A DNA stretch of 7,030 bases from positions 1-7,030 of the forward strand of contig JAFYQN010000141.1 of the NCBI GenBank assembly GCA_017559885.1, in the 5' to 3' direction. This document shows, one piece after another, positions 1 through 6,787 of the stretch (positions within the stretch are counted from its first letter, which is position 1; the number at the start of each line of letters is the position of its first letter). This DNA comes from Clostridia bacterium. GTDB taxonomy: Bacteria > Bacillota > Clostridia > Oscillospirales > Acutalibacteraceae. The notes below the pieces were generated by a model. It did no database searches. It saw nothing but the letters and a program-made list of their open reading frames with translations, and was not told the origin of the DNA. A program made the position numbers and the translations under genes.

Positions 1-144
1 ATGATCAAAAATAAAAACTGATGATGTAGCTATAATACTAAGAATATACCCTACTATGCCACTTAATAAAGTAATTACTGAAAGTAATATTATTGGAAGT
101 TTACCTTTAATTACTGTTTGCTGATTGCTTAATTTCTTTTGCAT
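1..144 (-). CDS. N-terminal part of a small membrane protein of unknown function (runs off the window)
   Basis: An open frame read leftward from an ATG at 144 to the window edge gives 48 residues without a stop. It begins with a short basic, polar stretch (MQKKLSNQQ) and is followed from about residue 17 to 40 by one strongly hydrophobic segment (ILLSVITLLSGIVGYILSII), which I read as a transmembrane helix or uncleaved signal anchor. It starts 9 bases after the stop of the SHOCT membrane protein gene, and a purine-rich AAGGAAAGG inside the end of that gene can serve as its ribosome binding site, so the two are probably co-transcribed. Seen directly: start, hydrophobic segment, spacing. I do not recognise the family and the C-terminal part is missing, so no function is proposed. 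Confidence 0.6.
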   Translation of the reverse strand, partial: MQKKLSNQQTVIKGKLPIILLSVITLLSGIVGYILSIIATSSVFIFDH

Positions 145-153
145 ATTAATACA

Positions 154-573
154 CTACCTTTCCTTAGAAACCGCCTGCTGATACTCGGCTTCAGTAATAA
201 GACCTTGTGAACGCAATTTTTCGATTCTGCTTATTCTTTCGGCGTCAAGTTTAGTTTGCGCTTCGGATTTTTTAACCTCGGTGCGTGTGTTGCGCGCAAT
301 CTCGGTTGTTTTGGAAATAAGTTCGCCAAAACCGTAAAGCATCCAAGACGATACCCAAGCGATAATAGGACCAATCACAATAACTGCAAGTCCCATTAGC
401 ATAACCAATATCATTTCTTCATCAAAATAGCTATAATAACCGGTTAGACCGTCAATCAAAGAAAACAGTCCGCCAAGAACACAAACCGCGCCCGATAATA
501 CCGCCATAATTGCCTCGACAATAAACGTTGCTATTGCCAAACCTTTAATTTTTCCACCAATATTACTATACAT
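154..573 (-). CDS. Small two-helix membrane protein with a C-terminal SHOCT domain
   Basis: The predicted protein has 139 residues. Residues about 11-43 and 54-80 are two hydrophobic segments, likely transmembrane helices joined by a short acidic, Tyr-rich loop (GYYSYFDEE). A charged helix follows (about 85-118), and residues about 114-139 match the SHOCT pattern, a short C-terminal helix-turn-helix with the core EKLRSQGLITEAEY. SHOCT domains are common at the ends of small Firmicute membrane proteins and are thought to mediate oligomerisation or anchoring; no reaction is known. I chose the ATG at 573 because AAGGGGG lies 9 bases upstream and because an upstream ATG at 654 would put the promoter -10 and -35 boxes inside the gene and add a non-conserved-looking basic leader. 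It is the first gene of a leftward pair. The exact role is unknown. Confidence 0.8.
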   Translation of the reverse strand: MYSNIGGKIKGLAIATFIVEAIMAVLSGAVCVLGGLFSLIDGLTGYYSYFDEEMILVMLMGLAVIVIGPIIAWVSSWMLYGFGELISKTTEIARNTRTEVKKSEAQTKLDAERISRIEKLRSQGLITEAEYQQAVSKER

Positions 574-597
574 AAATAGTAACCCCCTTTTTTTGAC

Positions 598-626
598 ATT
601 ATACCACAATATTTTTATGCGCGCAA
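598..626 (-). promoter_or_regulatory. Sigma-A type promoter with extended -10 for the leftward membrane-protein genes
   Basis: Read on the minus strand, TTGCGC (621-626) is followed by exactly 17 bases and then a perfect TATAAT (598-603). TGG immediately before TATAAT supplies the TGn of an extended -10. Transcription would start near 590, giving a leader of under 20 bases to the ATG at 573, with AAGGGGG inside it. The spacing and box quality make this the best promoter in the window. Confidence 0.75.
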
Positions 627-632
627 TATTTA

Positions 633-649
633 TATTTTTATTAAAAATA
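633..649. repeat. All-AT inverted repeat between the divergent promoters
   Basis: TATTTTT (633-639), a three-base centre (ATT) and AAAAATA (643-649) form a perfect 7-3-7 palindrome. It lies between the -35 boxes of the two divergent promoters and touches the rightward one. Its position would suit a shared operator, but such palindromes arise easily in AT-rich spacers, so function is only a possibility. Confidence 0.3.
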
Positions 650-678
650 ATCACAAATTCGAAAATATATGTTATTAT
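650..678 (+). promoter_or_regulatory. Probable promoter for the rightward series starting with the glycoside hydrolase
   Basis: ATCACA (650-655; four of six bases match TTGACA) is followed by 17 bases and TATTAT (673-678; five of six match TATAAT). TGT directly before it (670-672) gives an extended -10. The start point would be near 685, about 25 bases before the ATG at 710. The region is very AT-rich, so the box match alone is weak; the correct spacing, TGn element and position raise it. No riboswitch-sized leader fits between this promoter and the first gene. Confidence 0.45.
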
Positions 679-709
679 ATAGTAAATATGTATTTTTGAG
701 GTGTTTCGT

Positions 710-1915
710 ATGGATAATTATAACCTAATTTTAGAATATGCAAAAAACAATTACAAAAAAATGTTTCGTGAGCCCGACGGTCTACTTAAACACAAGTTTA
801 TAGTACCGGGCGCGGCTTACTCTAACAGTCTTTGGGACTGGGACAGTTGGCTTACAAATATTGCGCTTCGCGATTTTGTCATAGAAGATATTTACGAATA
901 TGAAAAGGGTTGTATTTTAAACTTCCTAGACCACACTGAAGATGATGGTAAAATGCCTATCTTTATTCTTCCTTCCAAAGCATGGTACAACCCTGATAAC
1001 AACCCCGAAACAAATATACACAAACCCTGTTTTGCGCAACACGCAGCATTTATTGTAAAAAGTCATAATAATGACGCCGAGTGGTTGCGCCCCCACTTTG
1101 ACAAGTTTTTAAAACTTGTTGACTATTACTACAACAATCAACGTCACGAATCAGGTCTATATTTTTGGATAAATGATTGCGCTATCGGTGTAGATAACGA
1201 CCCCAGTACATACTACCGTCCACAAAACAGTTCAGCGTCAATTTATCTTAACTGCTTGATGTATAGAGAACTTGAAGACGTTTGTTTCTTGGGCGAACTT
1301 TTAGGCGTAGATGTCGATAAATATAAACAAGAAGCCAAAAATCTAAAAAAAGCCGTACAGGACCTTTGCTTTGATGAAAAAGACGGTATGTACTATAGCG
1401 CCGACCTTAATTTGTTACCAATCGATCCTAACAAGGTTTTACACTCGGGCGCGCCAAGACACTGGAGCACTCTTATTCAGCGTATTGGTTGTTGGTCGGG
1501 CTTTATGGCTATGTGGGCAGGTATTGCAACCCCCGAACAAGCCGAAAGAATGGTTAAAGAAAACCTACTTGACGAAAAAGCATTTTGGGCGCCTTACGGT
1601 GTGCGCACACTTTCAAAATATGAAAAAATGTATATGATTAAAAAGACAGGCAATCCATCTTGTTGGTTAGGACCCATTTGGGGCATTTCTAACTATATGG
1701 TATTTGACGGTCTTGTTAAATATGGTTTCATTGATGAGGCAAAAGAACTCGCCCAAAAGACACTTGAACTTTTTGGTCGCGACATTGCAGAGTGTGGCGA
1801 ACTGCACGAATACTACGACCCCGAAAGTGGCATTGGCGTTAACAACCCAGGTTTCCAAAACTGGAATTTGTTTGCAATTAAAATGGGTCAGTGGCTTAAT
1901 CAAATTGAAAATTGA
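710..1915 (+). CDS. GH63/trehalase-like (alpha/alpha)6-barrel glycoside hydrolase, cytoplasmic
   Basis: The protein has 401 residues and no signal peptide or membrane segment, so it should act in the cytoplasm. It has the layout of the six-hairpin glycosidases of the GH63/GH37 (MGH1-like) group: an N-terminal aromatic motif WDWDSW (42-47), a GVDNDPS motif (161-167) whose D162 fits the catalytic acid of GH63 enzymes, WLGPIWG (319-325), and GELHEYYDPESG near residues 363-374, where E367 fits the catalytic base. The length is near that of bacterial mannosylglycerate hydrolases, which also use an Asp and a Glu in these two places; oligosaccharide glucosidase and glucosylglycerate hydrolase activity are equally possible. 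I chose ATG 710 over the in-frame GTG at 701 because GAGGTG (698-703) is a ribosome binding site 6 bases before the ATG and overlaps that GTG. The last codons and stop lie in a heptanucleotide repeat. Fold class is fairly sure; substrate is not known. Confidence 0.82.
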   Translation: MDNYNLILEYAKNNYKKMFREPDGLLKHKFIVPGAAYSNSLWDWDSWLTNIALRDFVIEDIYEYEKGCILNFLDHTEDDGKMPIFILPSKAWYNPDNNPETNIHKPCFAQHAAFIVKSHNNDAEWLRPHFDKFLKLVDYYYNNQRHESGLYFWINDCAIGVDNDPSTYYRPQNSSASIYLNCLMYRELEDVCFLGELLGVDVDKYKQEAKNLKKAVQDLCFDEKDGMYYSADLNLLPIDPNKVLHSGAPRHWSTLIQRIGCWSGFMAMWAGIATPEQAERMVKENLLDEKAFWAPYGVRTLSKYEKMYMIKKTGNPSCWLGPIWGISNYMVFDGLVKYGFIDEAKELAQKTLELFGRDIAECGELHEYYDPESGIGVNNPGFQNWNLFAIKMGQWLNQIEN

Positions 1916-1945
1916 AAATTGAAAGTTTAAAGTTGAAAATTAAAG
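1904..1945 (+). repeat. Heptanucleotide tandem repeat, six units, consensus RTTGAAA
   Basis: Three perfect ATTGAAA units (1904-1924) are followed by GTTTAAA, GTTGAAA and ATTAAAG, all in a strict 7-base register. The array covers the last four codons and the TGA stop (1913-1915) of the glycoside hydrolase and most of the 47-base gap to the next gene. Because 7 is not a multiple of 3, gain or loss of a unit upstream of the stop would shift the reading frame at the C-terminus. No hairpin or terminator is formed. Confidence 0.8.
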
Positions 1946-1947
1946 AT

Positions 1948-1951
1948 GGAG
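1948..1951 (+). promoter_or_regulatory. Ribosome binding site of the fusion gene, long spacer
   Basis: GGAG lies 11 bases before the ATG at 1963, somewhat further than the 5-9 bases at the other junctions in this window, and directly follows the heptanucleotide array. No better Shine-Dalgarno sequence or alternative start lies nearby, and the LCAGKGSRM nucleotide-binding motif begins only 9 residues into the protein, so the start is well fixed. Confidence 0.5.
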
Positions 1952-1962
1952 AATGATATCTT

Positions 1963-4350
1963 ATGAAAGATACAGCGGCAATTATTTTATGCGCGGGCAA
2001 GGGTTCGCGAATGAACGACAACTCAAAAAGCAAGGTTTGTTTTGACTGCGCAGGTGTGCCTGTTATTCGCCGAATAATTGACAATATGAAAGCGGCAGGC
2101 GTTAGCCGATTTGTTGTAGTTATAGGTCATCAGGCATATAGCGTTATGGACTGTCTTGACGGTGTTGAGGGCGTTGTATACGCTTACCAAAAACATCAAA
2201 AAGGTACGGGCCACGCCGCTTTATGTGGACTTAAAGCATTATCTTCTATGGGTTATAACGGTCCTGTTATTGTTTCTATGGGCGATAAAATTATATCAAC
2301 CGACGTAATTCGTGGCATACTTGACAAAGCCGAAAGCGCTGATGCCGTTTGGGGTGTGCAACCGCTTAATGCTAACTTTAACGGTGGTCGTGTTGTCGTT
2401 CGTGACAATAAACCTTATGGTGTAATCGAATTCACCGACGCCGCTCTTATGGCGCTTGGTAACACAACGCCCAATAATTACGAAGATATGTTAAACGATA
2501 TAGGTCTTAATTCCAAAAAAGCGCAAAAAGTGCTTGATGCGGCAACCAAGACTGCTCCCTCACCTACTAAAATGCTTTGCGGTGTAGAATTCGGTGCAGA
2601 CGAAGTATTATCAGCTCCCTACGCTAATGCGGCTTTGTACTGCTTTAATGTAAACAAGGTTATTGACGCGATTTCCACCCTTGGTTCAGATAATGCTCAA
2701 GGCGAAATTTATCTTACTGATACACTCGAGTATTTTGCCGCTAAAAATAGCGCCGTATTATATGAAATAACAAGCAAAACCGATATGCTTACATATAGCA
2801 CTAAACAAGAACTTTGTAAAGTAAGCGAACACTTTATGCGCACCGCATCACAATATATTGCTGACATAAACTCAGGTAATATGGACAAAATATTTTTTGA
2901 CCTTTATGGCGAAGATTTTGAAGTTCAAAAACCAAGATATACCGATTTGCTTAACAAATTCATAAACAAATATGGTGACAAAAAGGTTGTTATCACCCGT
3001 TCGCCCGGTCGTGTTAACCTTATGGGCAGACATATTGACCACCGTGGCGGCGGCATTAACGTTATGGCTACCGACAAAGACCAAGTATTTGTATCAGCAC
3101 GTCGCGATGATGATATTGTTAACATTTCGAACCTTGATCCTAATTACCCCGACCGCAGTTTTTCAATAAGCGAAACATTATCTCTCGGTACAAATGAATC
3201 ATGGCTTTCATACCTTGCAAGCGAAAAGGTTGTTGAAGCTCTTAAGGCAAGTCAAGGTGACTGGTCAAACTATGTAAAATCCGCTGTAATTCACGCGCAG
3301 TTCAAAACCGATTATACTCTTTGTGGTATGGATATGGTGTCTACAGGTAATATTCCCGTAGCGGCAGGTCTTTCATCATCTTCGGCTATTGTTGTAGCGG
3401 TTATGGAAGCATTAACATCACTTAACTGCCTAAACCTTACCGAGCAAGAATTTATAAATCTTTGTGGTGAGGGTGAGTGGTTTGTTGGCTCTCGTGGCGG
3501 TTCGGGTGACCATGCCGCTATGAAGTGCGGTCAAAAAGACGCTCTTGTTCACCTTGGTTTTAAACCATTTACAGTTGGTGAAACACAAAAGTTTTCTGAT
3601 AAATATGCCGTTCTTGTTGCAAACTCTATGCTTATGGCAAAAAAATCTGAAGGTAGCAAAGACACCTTTAACGCAAAGGTTGCTTGTTATGAATTTGCGC
3701 TTATGCTACTTAAAAAGAACTATCCGCATTACGAGCTTAAAGAATTCCGTGACTTAGCAAAAATTAGGCCATACTCTGAAGTTTATAAAATGATTGCTTC
3801 TCTTCCTGAAACAATTACTCGAGGCGGTATAAAAGCGCTTTTACCCGAATATAAACAACGATTAAATGAAATTTTTGCCAATCACAAAGACCCCCAAGTT
3901 TACGAACTTCGAAACGTAGCGCTTTACGGCATTTCGGAATGCGAACGCGCCGAGCAGTTTATGAATATTTTAAAAGCTGAAGATTATGTAACTCTTGGTA
4001 ATATGATGAAAACCAGTCACGACGGCGACCGATTAGGTGTAGAAAGCGTAAGTGACGCGCATCTTGAACAACTTATCGCCGATAACACTCCTTTTGAAAA
4101 CGAGTGTGGCTCATATAAATGTTCAACGCCTGAAATCGACTATCTTTGCGATTTACTCAATGCTACAGATGGCGTTTTAGGTAGCGAGATTGTTGGCGCG
4201 GGTCTTGGCGGTTGTGTTATTGCTTTAATCGAAAAAGCAAAGGCAAATAGCATTATAGACACCGTTAACAAATACTATTATGACAAATACGGTTTTACTC
4301 ATGCCGCTAACGTTTACAGCGCATCAAGCGGTTCATCGGTAATATTCTAA
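1963..4350 (+). CDS. Bifunctional sugar nucleotidyltransferase / galactokinase-like GHMP sugar-1-kinase
   Basis: This 795-residue protein joins two enzymes. Residues about 4-275 are a GlmU-like nucleotidyltransferase without the C-terminal left-handed beta-helix: LCAGKGSRM (9-17) is the nucleotide loop, K24 the likely catalytic Lys, GTGHA (81-85) a base/sugar contact, D108 and N244 (in NAQGEIYLTD) the expected metal ligands. Residues about 310-795 are a galactokinase-type GHMP kinase: SPGRVNLMG (347-355), the ATP loop GLSSSSA (469-475), the likely catalytic D516 in GGSGDH, and GAGLGG (745-750). The order transferase then kinase resembles the bifunctional fucokinase/GDP-fucose pyrophosphorylase of Bacteroides. 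The expected chemistry is sugar + ATP to sugar-1-phosphate, then NDP-sugar. Departures: GEHTDY of galactokinase reads GRHIDH (R356), the usual MDQ reads GDH, and about 50 extra residues lie between A160 and N222. The sugar and nucleotide are unknown. It lies 47 bases after the glycoside hydrolase and 18 before cysK. Confidence 0.9.
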   Translation: MKDTAAIILCAGKGSRMNDNSKSKVCFDCAGVPVIRRIIDNMKAAGVSRFVVVIGHQAYSVMDCLDGVEGVVYAYQKHQKGTGHAALCGLKALSSMGYNGPVIVSMGDKIISTDVIRGILDKAESADAVWGVQPLNANFNGGRVVVRDNKPYGVIEFTDAALMALGNTTPNNYEDMLNDIGLNSKKAQKVLDAATKTAPSPTKMLCGVEFGADEVLSAPYANAALYCFNVNKVIDAISTLGSDNAQGEIYLTDTLEYFAAKNSAVLYEITSKTDMLTYSTKQELCKVSEHFMRTASQYIADINSGNMDKIFFDLYGEDFEVQKPRYTDLLNKFINKYGDKKVVITRSPGRVNLMGRHIDHRGGGINVMATDKDQVFVSARRDDDIVNISNLDPNYPDRSFSISETLSLGTNESWLSYLASEKVVEALKASQGDWSNYVKSAVIHAQFKTDYTLCGMDMVSTGNIPVAAGLSSSSAIVVAVMEALTSLNCLNLTEQEFINLCGEGEWFVGSRGGSGDHAAMKCGQKDALVHLGFKPFTVGETQKFSDKYAVLVANSMLMAKKSEGSKDTFNAKVACYEFALMLLKKNYPHYELKEFRDLAKIRPYSEVYKMIASLPETITRGGIKALLPEYKQRLNEIFANHKDPQVYELRNVALYGISECERAEQFMNILKAEDYVTLGNMMKTSHDGDRLGVESVSDAHLEQLIADNTPFENECGSYKCSTPEIDYLCDLLNATDGVLGSEIVGAGLGGCVIALIEKAKANSIIDTVNKYYYDKYGFTHAANVYSASSGSSVIF

Positions 4351-4368
4351 AATTTAAGGAGAATTTTA

Positions 4369-5301
4369 GTGGCTAATATATATAATTCAGTTGACGAACT
4401 TATCGGCAACACTCCCCTATTAGAACTAAAAAACATTGAAAAAAATTACAGGTTAAAAGCTCGTTTGCTTGCAAAACTTGAATATCTTAATCCTGCAGGT
4501 TCTATAAAAGACCGAGTAGCTTTATCAATACTAAATGATTTAGAAGCACAGGGTAAACTAACACCCAACTCGGTAATAATTGAACCTACAAGCGGCAACA
4601 CGGGTATTGGTCTTGCCGCAGTAGGCGCGTCAAGAGGTTACCGCGTAATAATAGTTATGCCCGACAGTATGTCAGTTGAGCGTCAAAAATTAATGACCGC
4701 CTACGGCGCGGAATTAGTCCTTACCGAAGGCGTAAAAGGTATGTCAGGCGCAATAGAAAAGGCAGAACAATTATGCAAAGAAATACCAAACAGCATTATT
4801 GCAGGTCAGTTTACTAACCCTGCTAACCCCAAGGCGCATTTTGACACCACAGGACCTGAAATTTACCGTGACACCGACGGCGAGGTTGATATTTTTATCG
4901 CAGGCGTTGGTACGGGCGGCACAATTACGGGTACGGGCGAATATTTAAAATCGCAAAAAAGCGATATAAAGGTTATTGCGGTCGAACCTGCGTCTTCCCC
5001 ATTGCTTTCAAGTGGTGCCTCCTCATCACATAAAATTCAAGGCATAGGCGCAAACTTTGTACCCGATGTTTTAAACACAAACATTTACGACGAGATTATA
5101 ACCGTTACCGATGAAGACGCTTTTGAAATGGGCAGACTTATCGGCAAAACCGAGGGTGTGCTTGTGGGCATTTCTTCGGGTGCGGCACTATGGGCCGCAA
5201 TTAAGGTCGCATGTCGCAAAGAAAACGAGGGCAAGACAATAGTGGTTATCTTACCCGACACAGGCGACCGATATTTATCAACCGAAATGTTTAAGGAATA
5301 A
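4369..5301 (+). CDS. cysK: Cysteine synthase A (O-acetylserine sulfhydrylase), PLP-dependent
   Basis: The enzyme converts O-acetyl-L-serine and sulfide to L-cysteine in the cytoplasm. All family landmarks are present in its 310 residues: NPAGSIKDR with the PLP Schiff-base lysine K47, the substrate loop TSGNTG (74-79), QF (147-148), the PLP-phosphate loop GVGTGGTITG (179-188), and the C-terminal LPDTGDRYLST with the Ser that contacts the pyridine nitrogen. There is no C-terminal CBS domain, and the length is that of ordinary CysK. The start is GTG at 4369, supported by AAGGAG (4356-4361) 7 bases upstream; the protein then begins with the usual IGNTPLLEL block at residues 12-20. It follows the fusion gene by 18 bases and precedes metF by 5, so it opens the sulfur amino acid block. 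A role as a cystathionine beta-synthase-like enzyme cannot be excluded from sequence alone, but is less likely. Confidence 0.95.
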   Translation: MANIYNSVDELIGNTPLLELKNIEKNYRLKARLLAKLEYLNPAGSIKDRVALSILNDLEAQGKLTPNSVIIEPTSGNTGIGLAAVGASRGYRVIIVMPDSMSVERQKLMTAYGAELVLTEGVKGMSGAIEKAEQLCKEIPNSIIAGQFTNPANPKAHFDTTGPEIYRDTDGEVDIFIAGVGTGGTITGTGEYLKSQKSDIKVIAVEPASSPLLSSGASSSHKIQGIGANFVPDVLNTNIYDEIITVTDEDAFEMGRLIGKTEGVLVGISSGAALWAAIKVACRKENEGKTIVVILPDTGDRYLSTEMFKE

Positions 5302-5306
5302 TTTTT

Positions 5307-6185
5307 ATGAAAATTATTGATATTTTAAATCAAGAAAAACCAACCATTTCTTTTGAGGTTTTTCCACCAAAAAGTGAAACGGCTTTTGACAGCGTAAAAC
5401 TTGCCACCGAAGAAATTGCAAAACTGCGCCCTGCTTTTATGAGCGTTACCTACGGCGCAGGTGGCGGCACAAGCCCGTATACACTCGATATTGCCAAAAA
5501 CATAAAATCAATTTACGGTGTACCAACGCTTGCGCACCTTACTTGTGTTTCATCTACAAAAGACACTGTAAAACAAAAAATTGATGAAATTAAAGCGGCA
5601 GGCATCGAAAACGTTATGGCGTTTCGTGGCGATATACCCGACACTCTAAAAGATTCCGACCGTTTAAACTGGGATTACAAATACGCTATTGATTTGATTT
5701 ATGAATTAAAATCGAGTAATAACAATTTTTGTATAGGCGCGGCTTGTTACCCCGAAATTCATCCTGAAAGCGCAACCCAAAAAGACGACATAAAACGTCT
5801 TAAAGAAAAGGTCGACGCAGGTGTAGATTTTCTTACAACACAAATGTTTTTTGACAACAATCTGCTTTACAACTTCCTATATAAAATTCGTGAAGCAGGC
5901 ATTACCGTACCCGTAATACCGGGTATAATGCCAATAACAAACGCCAATCAAGTTGAACGCGCTATTAAACTTTCTGGCTCGTTTATGCCACAGCGATTTA
6001 AAAGTATTGTCGATAAATTTGGCTCTACTCCCCTTGCTATGAAGCAGGCAGGTATTGCATACGCTACCGACCAAATTATCGACCTTTACGCAAACGGAAT
6101 TACCAACGTTCACGTTTATTCCATGAACAAACCCGACGTTGCGCAAAAAATACAAAGCAACCTTTCGGATATTATAAATTTATGA
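5307..6185 (+). CDS. metF: 5,10-methylenetetrahydrofolate reductase (FAD enzyme)
   Basis: MetF reduces 5,10-methylenetetrahydrofolate to 5-methyltetrahydrofolate, the methyl donor for methionine synthase. The 292 residues match the single-domain bacterial enzyme (E. coli MetF is close to 296). Visible landmarks are SFEVFPPK (15-22), where E17 fits the catalytic Glu of E. coli MetF (E28), the SVTYGAGG block near residues 47-54, THLTC-like AHLTC, AFRGD with D109 fitting the flavin-modulating Asp, TQMFFD, and PGIMP. The ribosome binding site AAGGAA (5293-5298) lies inside the end of cysK, 8 bases from the ATG, and the gene's stop overlaps the next start by four bases (ATGA), a sign of coupled translation. 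In acetogens a MetF can also serve the Wood-Ljungdahl pathway, but the next gene is not the MetV partner seen there, and the neighbouring metH points to methionine synthesis. Confidence 0.95.
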   Translation: MKIIDILNQEKPTISFEVFPPKSETAFDSVKLATEEIAKLRPAFMSVTYGAGGGTSPYTLDIAKNIKSIYGVPTLAHLTCVSSTKDTVKQKIDEIKAAGIENVMAFRGDIPDTLKDSDRLNWDYKYAIDLIYELKSSNNNFCIGAACYPEIHPESATQKDDIKRLKEKVDAGVDFLTTQMFFDNNLLYNFLYKIREAGITVPVIPGIMPITNANQVERAIKLSGSFMPQRFKSIVDKFGSTPLAMKQAGIAYATDQIIDLYANGITNVHVYSMNKPDVAQKIQSNLSDIINL

Positions 6186-6775
6186 GTTTTATAGTTTACA
6201 AAAATACATACCCTGCGCCTATGATTTCCAAGAAAGAAATTTTGCGTTACTCGGGCGCTAAAAACACTCGCGATTTAGAATTACTTTTAGATGATTGCGT
6301 AAAATATGCCAAAGACAAAATTTCATACAACGTTTGTTACTGTGAATTACCTGTAACAATATGCGATGATATTTGTGATTTTGGCGTTTTTAGTTTGCAA
6401 TCAAAAGACCTTGCCTTAAATTTAAAGGGTTGTAAAAAAGTACTGATTTTTGCGGCAACGCTTGGCATTGACTTTGACCGCGTAATAGCAAAATATTCAT
6501 CTATCTCGCCTGCTACTGCAGTTATGCTTGACGCTTTTGGTGTTGAGCGTATTGAAGCGTTGTGCGACACTTTTTGTCTTGATATGCAAACAAAACTAAA
6601 ACTAAACCTCAAACCTCGTTTTAGCGCAGGATATGGTGATTTACCACTTGATGCGCAAAAACAAATTTTTTCGCTTTTGGACTGCCCAAGACAAATCGGT
6701 CTTACCCTTAACGACAGTCTAATGATGTCACCAAGTAAATCGGTTACGGCTTTTATAGGAATTCAATCGCCGTAA
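6182..6775 (+). CDS. Stand-alone methionine synthase activation (AdoMet-binding) domain protein
   Basis: The 197-residue protein resembles the C-terminal reactivation domain of cobalamin-dependent methionine synthase, here as a separate gene. Key stretches are RFSAGYGDLPL (146-156), the counterpart of the RxxxGY AdoMet-binding segment of MetH, and IGLTLNDSLMMSPSKSVTAFIG (ending at 193), the counterpart of the conserved S-x-M-x-P-x-x-SV stretch. In the family this domain binds S-adenosylmethionine and remethylates cob(II)alamin that has become inactive during MetH turnover, using an outside electron donor. The N-terminal part (about 1-60) is less conserved and I cannot assign it. The start codon overlaps the metF stop (ATGA), and metH begins 12 bases after its stop, which fits a split enzyme as in Thermotoga maritima, where the activation domain lies in a separate protein next to MetH. 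Function in the complex is inferred from family and context. Confidence 0.88.
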   Translation: MSFIVYKNTYPAPMISKKEILRYSGAKNTRDLELLLDDCVKYAKDKISYNVCYCELPVTICDDICDFGVFSLQSKDLALNLKGCKKVLIFAATLGIDFDRVIAKYSSISPATAVMLDAFGVERIEALCDTFCLDMQTKLKLNLKPRFSAGYGDLPLDAQKQIFSLLDCPRQIGLTLNDSLMMSPSKSVTAFIGIQSP

Positions 6776-6787
6776 CGGGAGGATTAA

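Noticed and set aside
574..654. Longer version of the SHOCT membrane protein starting at an ATG at 654
   Set aside because: The extra 27 residues would contain the TATAAT and TTGCGC promoter boxes and end at a strong Shine-Dalgarno sequence placed for the ATG at 573.
701..709. GTG start for the glycoside hydrolase
   Set aside because: This GTG is part of the GAGGTG ribosome binding site itself; the ATG at 710 is correctly spaced from it.
1371..1922. Open frames in other phases inside the glycoside hydrolase gene, on both strands
   Set aside because: They lie wholly or mostly within a clearly real gene, have no recognisable motifs and no ribosome binding site of note; they are frame shadows.
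1916..1962. Rho-independent terminator between the hydrolase and the fusion gene
   Set aside because: The gap is AT-rich tandem repeat without a GC-rich stem or a T-run.
1896..2214. Minus-strand open frames across the start of the fusion gene
   Set aside because: They overlap the conserved nucleotidyltransferase motifs on the opposite strand, and part of one is just the heptanucleotide repeat read as FNF-like residues.
2770..2990. Possibility that the fusion is two genes or a frameshift artefact
   Set aside because: The frame is open throughout the linker, no stop occurs, and no ribosome binding site with a good start lies before the kinase half; the linker reads as ordinary helical protein.
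2872..3757. Several open frames overlapping the kinase half of the fusion gene
   Set aside because: All are shorter than 75 residues, overlap the GHMP motifs and look like shadows of a gene with strong codon bias.
4351..4368. SAM riboswitch or T-box before cysK
   Set aside because: There are only 18 bases between the genes, far too short for either.
5877..6612. Minus-strand open frames opposite metF and the activation-domain gene
   Set aside because: Both are antisense to well-supported conserved genes and have no motif or start signal.
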